64,000 nt of DNA from the NCBI RefSeq assembly GCF_032302195.1, contig NZ_CP135275.1, forward strand, positions 1,426,001 through 1,490,000, in the 5' to 3' direction. This DNA comes from Paenibacillus sp. MMS20-IR301. GTDB taxonomy: Bacteria; Bacillota; Bacilli; Paenibacillales; Paenibacillaceae. Below, in pieces: positions 7,489 to 16,557 of this stretch. A model generated the notes under the pieces. The model was not told the DNA's origin. It did not search any database and saw only the letters and a program-made list of their open reading frames with translations. Both the position numbers and the translations under genes were made by a program. The first letter of the stretch is position 1, and every line of letters starts with the position of its first letter.

Positions 7489-9153
7489 ATGGCAGACAGA
7501 GAGAATAACCAGACTGCTTATAAGGAACGGCAGCAGGAAATTATCCGCAAGGCTGCACTGGAGGCAGAACGTCTTCCGCTGCTGGACAGCGGATTATGGT
7601 TCCACGATGATGTACGGAATAACTTCTATTATGCTTCTTACTTGTTCGCTGCCGCAGTAGACGAGACGCTGGAACTGCCGATAGCCAGGGAGGAGGCGAA
7701 GCGGAAGGCTGAGGCGGTGCTGCTGGAGACCGTCCTGCTGCAGAACCGCCAGCCCGGGACTGAGCTGTACGGCCATTGGCCGCTCGGGCTGAATCCAGTG
7801 CCACGGGAAGCCGGGTATCATGAACTGCCGGTGGAGATCATGGGCAGCCTGATGGCCTGGTTCTGCAAGCAATATTCCGGCCGGTTCAGCGCCGCGCTGC
7901 GCATTGCTTTCCATACCGCCATCGGCCATGTGTACCGCAGCGGCTTCTTCCGGAAGCCGGTAACGACCTTTGGCCATCACGAGGCGAAGTATACGGCAGC
8001 GAAGCTGATCTTCGGCCGGCTGTTCGCGGATGATGAACTGCTGGAAGACGGGCGGCATAGCCTGGAGCTGACGCTTGCGCATATCCGGGAGAGAGGCATG
8101 CCGGAATACGGCAGCCTGCCGTGGTTCTGGCACTGGGTTCAGGCGTTCACCTGCGCCTGGGAGCTTGAAGAGGATGACAGCATCAAGCATACCCTTAGCG
8201 AGATGCTGGACTATCTCTGGAACGAGCGGAGCCAGTGGTACCTGCAGGGTGCCTGGGCCGGCGCGCATTCCCGGGGCTGGCCGCATGATGTGCCGGCGGA
8301 CGGCAATGTGCTGCACGACTACGTGCAGTTCGGGGATTTCCGGCTGAGTGAGGGGATGCCCCGGACGGAATATGCCGGCTTCCTCTGTTATGCAGTGCCG
8401 GAGCAGGTGCGGACAGCCGCGCTGGACCGCCGGACACCTGCCGAGGTCTGCAGGCAGACCGAGAAGGTGGTGGCCGGCGCGGCGGACCGGCAGGCGCCGC
8501 TGCATTCCTATGCCTACATCACCGCGGATTACGCGGCGGGCGGCATGTGGGAGCGGGTGGAGGAGTTCGACAACGAGCAGCTGCGCTGGGCATATTCACT
8601 GCCGGTCGGTGCAGCGGAAGGCGTGAACCGGCTGTACTTCTTCCATCCGGGGCAAGGCTATTATCCGGGCGATCCGCGGCACCAAAGTGAGCATATGGAA
8701 GTGCTCTACCATAAGAACACGGTGATTGCGTTGTTCCCTGTTCCAGCCGGTACAGAGAATACGATTGTCGGCGTGCTGCCGAAGGGCGAATGGGTCAAGC
8801 AGCCTTCGGCGCTGTTCGGCTTTGCCGGGAGTGTGTATTTTGCCGTTTATCTGTCGCATGCCTATGAGCTCGAAGAGCGGCAATCTTACCTGGAGGTTAC
8901 ATCGGCAGATATGCCGGGCGGTGTCGTGGTTGAAGCCTTGAGCACCGGGCAGGCTGCAGAGCTGGGCATAAAAGGGCTCCGGCAGTTTGCCGAGGCGGCT
9001 GCGCAGCATGCACCTGAGTTCACAGCAGGTGACAAGCTGTCCGTACAGTACACCTCACGGCTTAGCGGAACGCTGCTGCAGCTTAGCAGCGGTGAGCACC
9101 CGCAGGCGCTGATTAGCGGCAGTCCGGTATCATTTGATCATTATACTGTTTAA
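7489..9153 (+). CDS. unrecognised 554-residue protein of the uronate cluster (possible alpha-toroid glycan enzyme)
   Basis: Cytoplasmic-looking protein with no signal peptide or membrane segment. Residues ~1-330 are rich in helices with repeated aromatic motifs (NNFYYASYLF, WFCKQY, PWFWHWVQAF, AGAHSRGWPHD). The last ~220 residues look beta-rich (YHKNTVIALFPV, GFAGSVYFAVYL). An alpha/alpha toroid followed by a beta-sheet domain is the layout of many polysaccharide lyases and hydrolases, but I recognise no family signature and assign no reaction. Divergence from kduI-deoR-kduD suggests a role in producing or trimming unsaturated uronides. Start: GGAGGG at 7475-7480 is eight bases before ATG 7489; a GTG at 7480 overlaps that site and is rejected. 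Confidence 0.75.
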   Translation: MADRENNQTAYKERQQEIIRKAALEAERLPLLDSGLWFHDDVRNNFYYASYLFAAAVDETLELPIAREEAKRKAEAVLLETVLLQNRQPGTELYGHWPLGLNPVPREAGYHELPVEIMGSLMAWFCKQYSGRFSAALRIAFHTAIGHVYRSGFFRKPVTTFGHHEAKYTAAKLIFGRLFADDELLEDGRHSLELTLAHIRERGMPEYGSLPWFWHWVQAFTCAWELEEDDSIKHTLSEMLDYLWNERSQWYLQGAWAGAHSRGWPHDVPADGNVLHDYVQFGDFRLSEGMPRTEYAGFLCYAVPEQVRTAALDRRTPAEVCRQTEKVVAGAADRQAPLHSYAYITADYAAGGMWERVEEFDNEQLRWAYSLPVGAAEGVNRLYFFHPGQGYYPGDPRHQSEHMEVLYHKNTVIALFPVPAGTENTIVGVLPKGEWVKQPSALFGFAGSVYFAVYLSHAYELEERQSYLEVTSADMPGGVVVEALSTGQAAELGIKGLRQFAEAAAQHAPEFTAGDKLSVQYTSRLSGTLLQLSSGEHPQALISGSPVSFDHYTV

Positions 9154-9189
9154 GTGTAAGCTAGTTTATACAGCAGATGCTGAACACCA

Positions 9190-9218
9190 AAGCCCGGAGA
9201 CGTGTGTCTGCCGGGCTT
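9190..9218 (+). terminator. hairpin after the 554-residue protein gene
   Basis: AAGCCCGG at 9190-9197 pairs with CCGGGCTT at 9211-9218, extended inward by AGAC/GTCT. The T tract after it is poor, so termination strength is uncertain. Confidence 0.55.
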
Positions 9219-9376
9219 ATGGTACAGCCCGGGGCTTGGCAGACAGTGCTGTGGAAGCCCTTACATTTCATAGTGGCAACCTGACCGGGTTAGGGTAATA
9301 TCTTTATAGATACACGGAAAGAATAAGCGGACAATTATGCAGCAGTCAATCTACTACTTAGATGCGGGGGAGCAGC

Positions 9377-10801
9377 ATGACGGAGATGGAATACCGGCTT
9401 GAGAAGGATTTTCTGGGCAGTAAACAGGTGGAGAAACAAGCCTATTACGGGATACAGACGCTGCGTGCCGTCGAGAACTTTCCGATTACCGGCTACCGGG
9501 TGCATGATGAGCTGATTAAGGCAATGGGAATTGTCAAAAAATCGGCAGCGCTAGCCAATATGGAAATCGGCAGGCTCTACAAGGGGCTGGGAGAGGTTAT
9601 CGTGACTGCAGCGGATGAGGTGATTGCCGGCAGGTGGCATGAGCAGTTCATCGTTGATCCGATTCAGGGCGGTGCCGGCACTTCACTTAATATGAATGCG
9701 AATGAAGTGATTGCCAACCGAGCGCTGGAGCTGCTGGGCCGGGCCAAAGGTGATTACCTGCAGCTCAGTCCCAACACCCATGTGAATATGGCCCAGTCGA
9801 CAAATGACGCTTTTCCGACAGCGATTCATATTGCCACGCTCTCTCTGCTGGAGCAGCTGCTGCTGACGATGCGCAGAATGCATGAGGTGTTCGTGCAGAA
9901 GGCGGTAGAATTCGATCCGGTGATTAAAATGGGCCGGACGCATCTTCAGGATGCCGTGCCGATCCGCCTGGGCCAGGAGTTCGAAGCATACAGCCGGGTG
10001 CTGGAGCGCGATATTCTGCGGATCGAGGCGACGCGCCATCACCTGTACCAGGTGAATATGGGGGCGACTGCCGTCGGAACCGGACTGAACGCCGATCCGC
10101 GTTACATTACACGGGTTGTAGAGCTGCTGGCCGAGATCAGCGGCCTGCCGCTGGTGAGCGCGGAGCATCTGGTGGATGCTACGCAGAATACGGATGCCTA
10201 CACTGAAGTCTCGGCAGCGCTGAAGGTCTGCATGATGAATATGTCCAAAATCGCCAATGATTTGCGGCTGATGGCCTCCGGCCCGCGCTCCGGCTTAGGT
10301 GAAATTACGCTTCCGGCCCGCCAGCCGGGATCCTCCATCATGCCCGGCAAGGTGAATCCCGTGATGGCAGAGGTGATTAACCAGGTTGCGTTTCAGGTGA
10401 TCGGCAATGATCATACGATCTGCCTCGCCGCCCAGGCGGGCCAGCTGGAGCTGAACGTTATGGAGCCGGTGCTGGTATTCAATCTGATCCAGTCGATCAG
10501 CATTATGAACAATTCATTCAAGGTGTTCACCGACTACTGTCTGGCGGGCATCGTTGCCAATAAAGAGAAGCTGCAGCGCGAAGTCGAGCAAAGTGTCGGC
10601 ATTATTACCGCTGTGAATCCGCATCTGGGCTATGAGGTGGTGTCGCGGATTGCCCGTGAAGCAATTCTGACCGGTGAATCGGTCCGTGCGCTGTGCCTGA
10701 AATATAATGTCCTCAGCGAAGAGGAGCTGAATCTGATCCTTGATCCGTACGAAATGACCCATCCGGGGATTGCCGGAGCGGGGTTGCTGAACAGGGATTA
10801 G
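9377..10801 (+). CDS. aspA: aspartate ammonia-lyase
   Basis: 474-residue member of the fumarase/aspartase superfamily, which converts L-aspartate reversibly to fumarate and ammonia as a cytoplasmic homotetramer. Supporting motifs: EKDFLGSKQVEKQAYYGIQT at the N-terminus, GGAGTSLNMNANEV, STNDAFPTA, and the superfamily signature GSSIMPGKVNP carrying the mobile catalytic loop. The N-terminus and GGAGTSLNMN favour aspartase over fumarase. GGGGAG at 9367-9372 sets the start at ATG 9377 rather than ATG 9362. The gene is single, with no asparaginase or transporter beside it, and ends in a strong terminator. Confidence 0.93.
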   Translation: MTEMEYRLEKDFLGSKQVEKQAYYGIQTLRAVENFPITGYRVHDELIKAMGIVKKSAALANMEIGRLYKGLGEVIVTAADEVIAGRWHEQFIVDPIQGGAGTSLNMNANEVIANRALELLGRAKGDYLQLSPNTHVNMAQSTNDAFPTAIHIATLSLLEQLLLTMRRMHEVFVQKAVEFDPVIKMGRTHLQDAVPIRLGQEFEAYSRVLERDILRIEATRHHLYQVNMGATAVGTGLNADPRYITRVVELLAEISGLPLVSAEHLVDATQNTDAYTEVSAALKVCMMNMSKIANDLRLMASGPRSGLGEITLPARQPGSSIMPGKVNPVMAEVINQVAFQVIGNDHTICLAAQAGQLELNVMEPVLVFNLIQSISIMNNSFKVFTDYCLAGIVANKEKLQREVEQSVGIITAVNPHLGYEVVSRIAREAILTGESVRALCLKYNVLSEEELNLILDPYEMTHPGIAGAGLLNRD

Positions 10802-10874
10802 CAGTGATGGATTGCAAGGAAATGAAGGCATAAGGATGCCGGCCCGGAAGGGGCCGACTATAAAAGTCTATAAG

Positions 10875-10910
10875 TAACCCGCCAGGGCGCATCAAGCTGG
10901 CGGGTTATTT
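10875..10910 (+). terminator. terminator of aspA
   Basis: TAACCCGCCAG at 10875-10885 pairs perfectly with CTGGCGGGTTA at 10897-10907, followed by TTT. A smaller GC-rich hairpin (GGCCC/GGGCC) lies just upstream near 10840-10856. Confidence 0.85.
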
Positions 10911-11097
10911 CATTGTAGAGGAAATTATACAAACCGATAAAATGTCGATCACAGTGGAAAGTGCCCCTGATTCCGCCGGAACGGTTGCTAAACATAGGTA
11001 TTTTCAGCGGGAACAGAGTCGCGACTAAGCTCCCCCCTCTGCAAGCAGTTAAGCTCGTATCGGAGGGCAGGTTGGTTCAAAAATAACCGGAAAAATC
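10911..11097. other. intergenic DNA with no recognised feature
   Basis: Part of a 395-base gap between aspA and the two-component genes. Beyond the terminator on its left and the regulatory repeats on its right, I see no open frame with a ribosome site and no RNA element that I recognise. Confidence 0.5.
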
Positions 11098-11151
11098 TTA
11101 AGGTAATGTTAAGGTTTATCATTTTTAACTGAAAGGTAGGGCCTCTATAAT
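11098..11151 (+). promoter_or_regulatory. direct-repeat operator and promoter of the two-component/ABC operon
   Basis: TTAAGGTAATG (11098-11108) is followed directly by TTAAGGTTTAT (11109-11119). The 11-base spacing of the TTAAGG repeats is typical for OmpR-type regulators binding one face of the helix. A TATAAT at 11146-11151 has no good -35 hexamer (TTTTAA at 17 bases), as expected for an activated promoter. Autoregulation by the adjacent response regulator is inferred. Confidence 0.55.
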
Positions 11152-11196
11152 GAACTTACGGCTCAAAGGACGATGAGCGAGAAGAGAGGTGAAACC

Positions 11197-11883
11197 ATGA
11201 ACAAAAAGATTCTGATTGTAGATGACGAGAAGGAAATTCGTGAGCTTCTGCGGTTGTACATAGAAAAAGACGGCTTTTCCGTGATACAGGCCGAAAATGG
11301 ACTGGAGGCGCTGAAACAGGCCTCGTCCGCAAAGATGGATTTGGCTGTTATCGACATTATGATGCCGGAGCTTGATGGTTATCAGCTAATTAAAGGTTTG
11401 AGAGAACTAAGCAATCTTCCCATCATCATCGTGAGCGCTAAAAGTGAAAACCATGAGAAAATACTGGGGCTTGACCTTGGTGCGGATGATTATGTGACAA
11501 AGCCGTTTGACCCCTTGGAGGTTATTGCCCGAATCAAAGCTCAATTACGCCGCTATGACGGAGGCGCGGCGGATTCCGAAGCGGCTTTGCTAAAGGCAGG
11601 CAAACTGTGTATGGATGTTTCCGCTTGCACCCTTAGCGCGGACAAAGTGATAATCCCGCTTACCGCTACGGAATTTAACATGATGAAGCTGTTTATGCAA
11701 AGCCCCGGGCGTGTATACACCAAGCAGCAGATTTATGAAGCTGCCTGGCAGGAGGCAGTCATTGTGGACGACAATACGGTGATGGTCGCGATCAGCAAGC
11801 TGCGCAGTAAACTGCCTAATGACGGTGCGGCGGCCATTGGGACCGTCCGGGGATTAGGGTATCGTCTGGAGGTGCGTACATGA
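11197..11883 (+). CDS. OmpR/PhoB-family response regulator
   Basis: 228 residues. The N-terminal receiver domain (1-115) has the acidic pocket VDDEKE, the phospho-acceptor Asp in VIDIMMPELDG (~52), a switch Ser (IIIVSAKS) and the Lys in DYVTKPFD. A C-terminal winged helix follows (130-226; LTATEFNMMKLFMQSPGRVYT, VRGLGYRL). It probably activates its own operon through the TTAAGG repeats upstream. ATG 11197 has GAGAGG seven bases before it; the upstream in-frame ATG at 11173 lacks a ribosome site. The stop overlaps the kinase start (ATGA), indicating translational coupling. Confidence 0.93.
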   Translation: MNKKILIVDDEKEIRELLRLYIEKDGFSVIQAENGLEALKQASSAKMDLAVIDIMMPELDGYQLIKGLRELSNLPIIIVSAKSENHEKILGLDLGADDYVTKPFDPLEVIARIKAQLRRYDGGAADSEAALLKAGKLCMDVSACTLSADKVIIPLTATEFNMMKLFMQSPGRVYTKQQIYEAAWQEAVIVDDNTVMVAISKLRSKLPNDGAAAIGTVRGLGYRLEVRT

Positions 11884-13022
11884 AGAACAAGCGCAGCTTC
11901 AAAAGAATTATCATGCACAGATTTATTGGCTATACCATCGGAATCGCCCTGACGCTTCTAGTATTGGAATTGTTATTCAGTCTGTTTACATTAAATAACG
12001 GGATGAACTTCTCGGAATTGGCATCATCTCCTCTGACCAAGGGGACGGAAACGGTGCAAATCACGCTTTCCGTTTTGTGGATTCTGATCACCGCAGCAGT
12101 ATATTTTATAGGAATTGTTCTTTTTGGCCGCGGAATCAGCAGAAAAGTTATGGAACCGGTACAGAAAATGGAAGAAGGGTTCAAGGAAGTTACGGCCGGC
12201 CATTTGGACACTACGCTGGACTTTGAAACCGAGACGGAATTCGGGGAGATGCGGGATGCCTTTAATTACATGTCACGAAAGCTGAAAGACTCCGAAGAAA
12301 AGCGCAGAACAATGGAACATGAGAGAATGCGGATATTCTCACATATTGCCCATGACTTGAAAACCCCCATGACAACGATTTCCGGATATGCGGGGGCTTT
12401 GGCAAGCGGGTTGGTGGAGGAACCGGACAGACAGCGGGAATACCATCTGGCGATTCAAGCGAAATCCGGGCAGATGAACCAATTGATAGACCAATTGCTG
12501 ACCTATTCCAAGCTGGGTGCACCGCAATACCGGATGAATTTTGCGAAGGTTGACCTGGCAGAGCTGCTTCGTATATCGTGTGCTGACTTGTTTGGTGAAA
12601 TCGAAAGCAAGCAGATGCTATTGGATATGCAGTTACCGGACCAGCCTGTATATTACATGGCGGACCGGATGGAACTTAACCGGGCTATTGGCAATCTGCT
12701 GACCAACGCAATCCGTCATAACCCGGAGGGCAGCCTATTGTCCGTAGGGCTGACGGAAGAACCCGGCCGGATTATGATCCATGTTGCCGACAACGGAGCG
12801 GCTATTCCGGAGGCCATTGCCGGAAGTCTCTTCGAGCCGTTTGTGTCGGGCAGTGATTCCAGAAGTACCAGCAGTGGAACGGGACTTGGGCTTGCTATTG
12901 TAAATAAAGTGATGGAACAGCATTCCGGCGAGGTTGTCGTGCTGGGTGCCTCCTTTCCGTATACCAAGATGTTTGTTCTGAGTTTTCCAAAGGATTCAGG
13001 ACACAGAAGGAACGAGGGGTGA
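11880..13022 (+). CDS. sensor histidine kinase (HAMP, HisKA type)
   Basis: 380-residue membrane kinase. Two transmembrane helices (~14-38 and ~60-84) enclose an extracellular loop of only about 25 residues. A HAMP linker (~86-140), a HisKA helix with SHIAHDLKTPMTT (His158) and a catalytic domain with NLLTNAIRHNP (N box), VADNGAAIP and GTGLGLAIV (G boxes) follow. The very short loop suggests that it senses the membrane or its partner transporter rather than a soluble ligand, as seen for kinases paired with ABC exporters. It overlaps the regulator by 4 bases, and its stop overlaps the ribosome site region of the permease. Confidence 0.92.
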   Translation: MKNKRSFKRIIMHRFIGYTIGIALTLLVLELLFSLFTLNNGMNFSELASSPLTKGTETVQITLSVLWILITAAVYFIGIVLFGRGISRKVMEPVQKMEEGFKEVTAGHLDTTLDFETETEFGEMRDAFNYMSRKLKDSEEKRRTMEHERMRIFSHIAHDLKTPMTTISGYAGALASGLVEEPDRQREYHLAIQAKSGQMNQLIDQLLTYSKLGAPQYRMNFAKVDLAELLRISCADLFGEIESKQMLLDMQLPDQPVYYMADRMELNRAIGNLLTNAIRHNPEGSLLSVGLTEEPGRIMIHVADNGAAIPEAIAGSLFEPFVSGSDSRSTSSGTGLGLAIVNKVMEQHSGEVVVLGASFPYTKMFVLSFPKDSGHRRNEG

Positions 13023-13024
13023 AT

Positions 13025-15355
13025 ATGTATCCAAAAATAATTAAAAACGATATACGCAGAAATAAGCTGATTACCGCAGCCGTTATGGTGTTTATCCTCG
13101 TTGCCGCCATGTTGGCCGCCTTGGCGGGATCGCTGACAGTAAACCTGTCCGGCGCTATCAACAATATGCTTATTTCGGCAAAATCGGTCCATTACATGCA
13201 GATGCATACAGGCAGCGTAGATAGGGAACAGTTAAGGAGCTTCGCGGACGCTAATGACAGCGTAGAGGAGTATCAGGTGCTGGAGTTCCTCAATATTGAA
13301 GGTGCGGATATTGTTATCGGGGAGGATTCCCTTGCCGGAAGCATACAGGACAACGGCCTTTCCGTTCAGGGCGAGAAATTCGACTTTCTGCTTAACTTAA
13401 ACGGTGAAGTCATCCACCCCGAAGAAGGCGAAATCTATGTGCCGATCTATTACATGCAGGAAGGTGACGCGGCACTTGGCGATCGGATAACAATCCATGG
13501 TATTTCCTTTACTGTCACAGGTTTTTTACGGGATTCTACTATGAACGCAGCGATGATAAGCTCCAAGAGGTTCCTTGTGAGCCAGGCGGATTTCGAAAAG
13601 GTCCGGGAGTTCGGACAATTAGAGCACCTTATTGAGTTCCGGCTGGCAAAGAACGTTTCCTTTCCGGCTTTCGAGGTAGCCTATCAGGGTGCGGGGCTTC
13701 CGGCAAACGGGCCGCCCGCTATCACTTACACTCAAGTGAAGATGATAAACGGCATTACGGACGGCATCATGATTGCCGTGTTGGTGTTGATAGGCATTCT
13801 TGTCATCATCGTGGCATTTTTGTGCATCAGGCTTACATTATTAGCGAAAATCGAAGAGGACTATAAGGAAATAGGCGTACTGAAGGCCGTTGGCATGCGG
13901 GTATCAGAGATAAAGAAGCTCTACCTTGCAAAATACGGCGCTATCGCGGGGGCGGCCTGCATACTGGGATTTCTGGCTTCACTGCCGCTCCAAACACCTT
14001 TCATGCGCAATATCCGCCTATACATGGGCGGGAGCGGCCGCCCGTTACTCGGCTTGCTCTGCGGACTTTTGGGAGCGGCTGTAGTCTGCGGGGGTGTTAT
14101 GCTGTTTGTCAATAGTATATTGAAGCGCTTCCGTCATATCCCCGCAGCACAAGCCGTGCGGTTCGGCACATCGCCGGAACAATCGAAAACGGCCAGAAGC
14201 TTCCGGCTGAGCCATAACAGGCTGTTTTCACGGAATATCTTTCTTGGAATTAAAGATGTTCTTTCCCGGAAAAAGCTGTATATCACTATGCTGATGGTGC
14301 TGGTCATTTCCTCATTCATTATGATTGTACCGCAAAATATCAGCAGCACCATTTCTGCCGGGAACTTCATCACCTACATGGGCATGGGGATTGCCGATGT
14401 TAATATCGGGGTGATGCGGACACAGGTGGAAGATGTTCTGGGAAAGTCAGCAGCTGTTGCTGATGTGCTGGCGGAGGATAAGAATGTTGAAAAGTATGCT
14501 TGGTTCACCTCAAAAATGTTGGAGCGGAAAGCAGACGACGGAACGATGGAGAAGCTGCGGGTGGGGTTTGGTGACTATTCCGTCTTTCCTATCACCTACT
14601 CCAAGGGCCGTGCACCGCAAGCGGATTCGGAACTCGCCCTCTCGGCCCTCAATGCCAAGGACCTTGAAAAAACCGTTGGGGATACAATCATTTTAATCGT
14701 TGACGGTGCGGATAAGCTCCTGACGGTCTGTGGCATATACTCTGATGTCACGAACGGCGGCAGAACAGCACAAGCTGTTTTTGATGCAGACAGCGGAGAT
14801 GTTCTGAGCGTCAGCCTGGCGGTCACATTCTATGACCGCCAGAGTGTAAAGGCGGCAATATCGCAGTACAGGGAACAGTTCCCCTTCGCCAAGGTTACTG
14901 GCATCGACGAAAGCATCGGGCAGATGCTCGGCTCTATAAGGAATGCCATCAAAATGGCTTCCGCTGTCGCTGCCCTGGCAGCAGTCCTGCTCACACTTAT
15001 GGTCACGGTGCTGTTCATGAAGATGCTGGTGGTGAAAGACCGTAATTCTATCGCCATAATGAAATCAATCGGCTTCACCGGTGGTGATATTTGCAGGCAG
15101 TATCTTACACGCTCACTCACCGTGCTGGCACTGGGTGTAAGCATCGGCACGATTCTGGCAAACACACTAGGAGAGTTTGTCGGTGTGGCAATCGTTTCTT
15201 CCTTTGGTGCAACAACCTTCCATTTTTCAGTAAATCCGTGGTTTGTCTACGTTACTTCCCCGTTGTTGATTACTGTCTGTGTTGTCATCGCCACCTTGCT
15301 GGGCATTTCCGGTATTCAGACATTAAAAATCTCTGAACATATTAAGGAGGCTTAA
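13025..15355 (+). CDS. FtsX-type ABC transporter permease (two FtsX modules)
   Basis: 776-residue membrane protein made of two similar halves. Each half has one N-terminal helix, a ~200-residue extracytoplasmic domain and three further helices. I read eight membrane segments near residues 13-37, 243-270, 308-328, 340-362, 420-440, 640-664, 690-714 and 735-758. This is the tandem MacB/FtsX (DUF214) arrangement of exporters for peptides, lipids or lipoproteins, not the ten-helix BceB layout with a single large loop. GAGGGG at 13014-13019 sets ATG 13025; the GTG at 13019 overlaps that site. It is in an operon with its kinase and ATPase, which suggests a stress-responsive detoxification or envelope function (inference). 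Confidence 0.9.
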   Translation: MYPKIIKNDIRRNKLITAAVMVFILVAAMLAALAGSLTVNLSGAINNMLISAKSVHYMQMHTGSVDREQLRSFADANDSVEEYQVLEFLNIEGADIVIGEDSLAGSIQDNGLSVQGEKFDFLLNLNGEVIHPEEGEIYVPIYYMQEGDAALGDRITIHGISFTVTGFLRDSTMNAAMISSKRFLVSQADFEKVREFGQLEHLIEFRLAKNVSFPAFEVAYQGAGLPANGPPAITYTQVKMINGITDGIMIAVLVLIGILVIIVAFLCIRLTLLAKIEEDYKEIGVLKAVGMRVSEIKKLYLAKYGAIAGAACILGFLASLPLQTPFMRNIRLYMGGSGRPLLGLLCGLLGAAVVCGGVMLFVNSILKRFRHIPAAQAVRFGTSPEQSKTARSFRLSHNRLFSRNIFLGIKDVLSRKKLYITMLMVLVISSFIMIVPQNISSTISAGNFITYMGMGIADVNIGVMRTQVEDVLGKSAAVADVLAEDKNVEKYAWFTSKMLERKADDGTMEKLRVGFGDYSVFPITYSKGRAPQADSELALSALNAKDLEKTVGDTIILIVDGADKLLTVCGIYSDVTNGGRTAQAVFDADSGDVLSVSLAVTFYDRQSVKAAISQYREQFPFAKVTGIDESIGQMLGSIRNAIKMASAVAALAAVLLTLMVTVLFMKMLVVKDRNSIAIMKSIGFTGGDICRQYLTRSLTVLALGVSIGTILANTLGEFVGVAIVSSFGATTFHFSVNPWFVYVTSPLLITVCVVIATLLGISGIQTLKISEHIKEA

Positions 15356-15359
15356 CATA

Positions 15360-16118
15360 ATGGGTAGCATCATTACAGGTATAAACATTGTAAAAAACTT
15401 AGGCAAGGGAAACGAGCAATCCAAGGCGCTGAATGAAGTAAGCATTGAAATAGCAAAAGGTGAATTTGTTGCTGTAATGGGGCCTTCTGGATCAGGAAAA
15501 TCCACGCTGCTGTTCGCGCTCAGCGGCATGGATGAAATTTCAAGCGGTACGGTGAGATTTGGCGACACCGAGCTGTCTCAGCTCCGCGATAATGCACTTG
15601 CGGATCTCCGCCGTGAAAGAATGGGCTTTGTATTTCAGCAGCCCACTATGCTGAAAAACTTAAATCTTTTGGATAATATTATCTTACCTGCAGCACATCG
15701 GGGCAACAAGGAGACGGCAAAATTTACTCAAAAGGCGAAAGTCCTGATGAAGAAAACCGGGATTGCCGGGCTTGAAAGCAGGGATATCACTGAGGTTTCG
15801 GGCGGCCAGCTTCAGCGGGCCGGTATCTGCCGCGCCTTGATAAATTCGCCTGAGATTCTCTTTGCCGATGAGCCAACCGGGGCGCTCAACTCAAGCTCGG
15901 CGGAGGAAATCATGGGCCTGCTCGCGGACATCAACCAAGAGGGCACTGCCATATTACTTGTAACCCACGACGCGAAAGTAGCGGCCAGGGCGGACAGGGT
16001 TCTGTTTACGAAGGATGGGAAGATCGTTTCTGAACTGGCGCTGCAAAAGTTCCCCGGCAGGGATATGGAGGCGAGAGGGGAACAGGTACTTACCGGGATG
16101 AGCGCTGCGGGTATTTAG
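15360..16118 (+). CDS. ABC transporter ATP-binding protein (MacB/LolD type)
   Basis: 252-residue ATPase partner of the preceding permease. Walker A GPSGSGKST (~41), Q loop VFQQPTM, signature VSGGQLQR (~148), Walker B ILFADEPTGALN with the GALN D-loop typical of the MacB/LolD/FtsE group, and the H-loop LLVTHD are present. AAGGAGG at 15344-15350 is nine bases before the ATG and four bases separate it from the permease stop. The order regulator-kinase-permease-ATPase places the ATPase last. No clear terminator is visible before the next gene. Confidence 0.94.
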   Translation: MGSIITGINIVKNLGKGNEQSKALNEVSIEIAKGEFVAVMGPSGSGKSTLLFALSGMDEISSGTVRFGDTELSQLRDNALADLRRERMGFVFQQPTMLKNLNLLDNIILPAAHRGNKETAKFTQKAKVLMKKTGIAGLESRDITEVSGGQLQRAGICRALINSPEILFADEPTGALNSSSAEEIMGLLADINQEGTAILLVTHDAKVAARADRVLFTKDGKIVSELALQKFPGRDMEARGEQVLTGMSAAGI

Positions 16119-16230
16119 GTTGACGGAAGGGTGCCGAAGATATAACATTGGTAAAGGAAATAATAAATAATATCATATAATGATATTTTTACATCTTCTG
16201 GAAACCAGCTTAATCTATTGGAGGTACAGT

Positions 16231-16482
16231 GTGGCGAAGGCGAAAGTGGCAAAACGTCCAACCCGTGACGAGTTCGTCCTTGAGGAGCTGGGCAATCAGC
16301 TGGTTGAGGCAAAGCAGGAGGATTCTGAAATTCTGCTGACGGTGTGGGGTAAGGAAGAGCAGGTGCGCGGAGTAATTGTCGAGATGGATTCGCGTACCGG
16401 TAAGGTGCACCTCAGGAATAACGAAGAGATTATTAAAGTCCCGTTCATGGACATTATGCAGGTGGATTACCCAAGATATTAG
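16231..16482 (+). CDS. small YolD-like protein
   Basis: 83-residue protein starting at GTG 16231, with TTGGAGG six bases upstream; a longer open frame from ATG 16180 has no ribosome site. The segment RPTRDEFVLEEL followed by LLTVWGKEEQVRGVIVEMDSRTGKVHL and a final IKVPFMDIMQVD resembles YolD-like proteins, a small beta-rich family whose genes often accompany Y-family polymerases. No such polymerase is adjacent here, and the function is unknown. Confidence in the family is moderate; confidence that it is a gene is higher. Confidence 0.65.
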   Translation: MAKAKVAKRPTRDEFVLEELGNQLVEAKQEDSEILLTVWGKEEQVRGVIVEMDSRTGKVHLRNNEEIIKVPFMDIMQVDYPRY

Positions 16483-16557
16483 CCGGCAGCTGCAGGAGCC
16501 TGTTCATCCAGGCGAAGGCTCCGCAGTACCGGGAACGTTGGCCGGAGGTAGCAGGAC

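Noticed and set aside
9219..9376. Riboswitch or T-box leader before aspA
   Set aside because: The interval has no conserved aptamer or T-box sequence that I recognise and no terminator/antiterminator pair.
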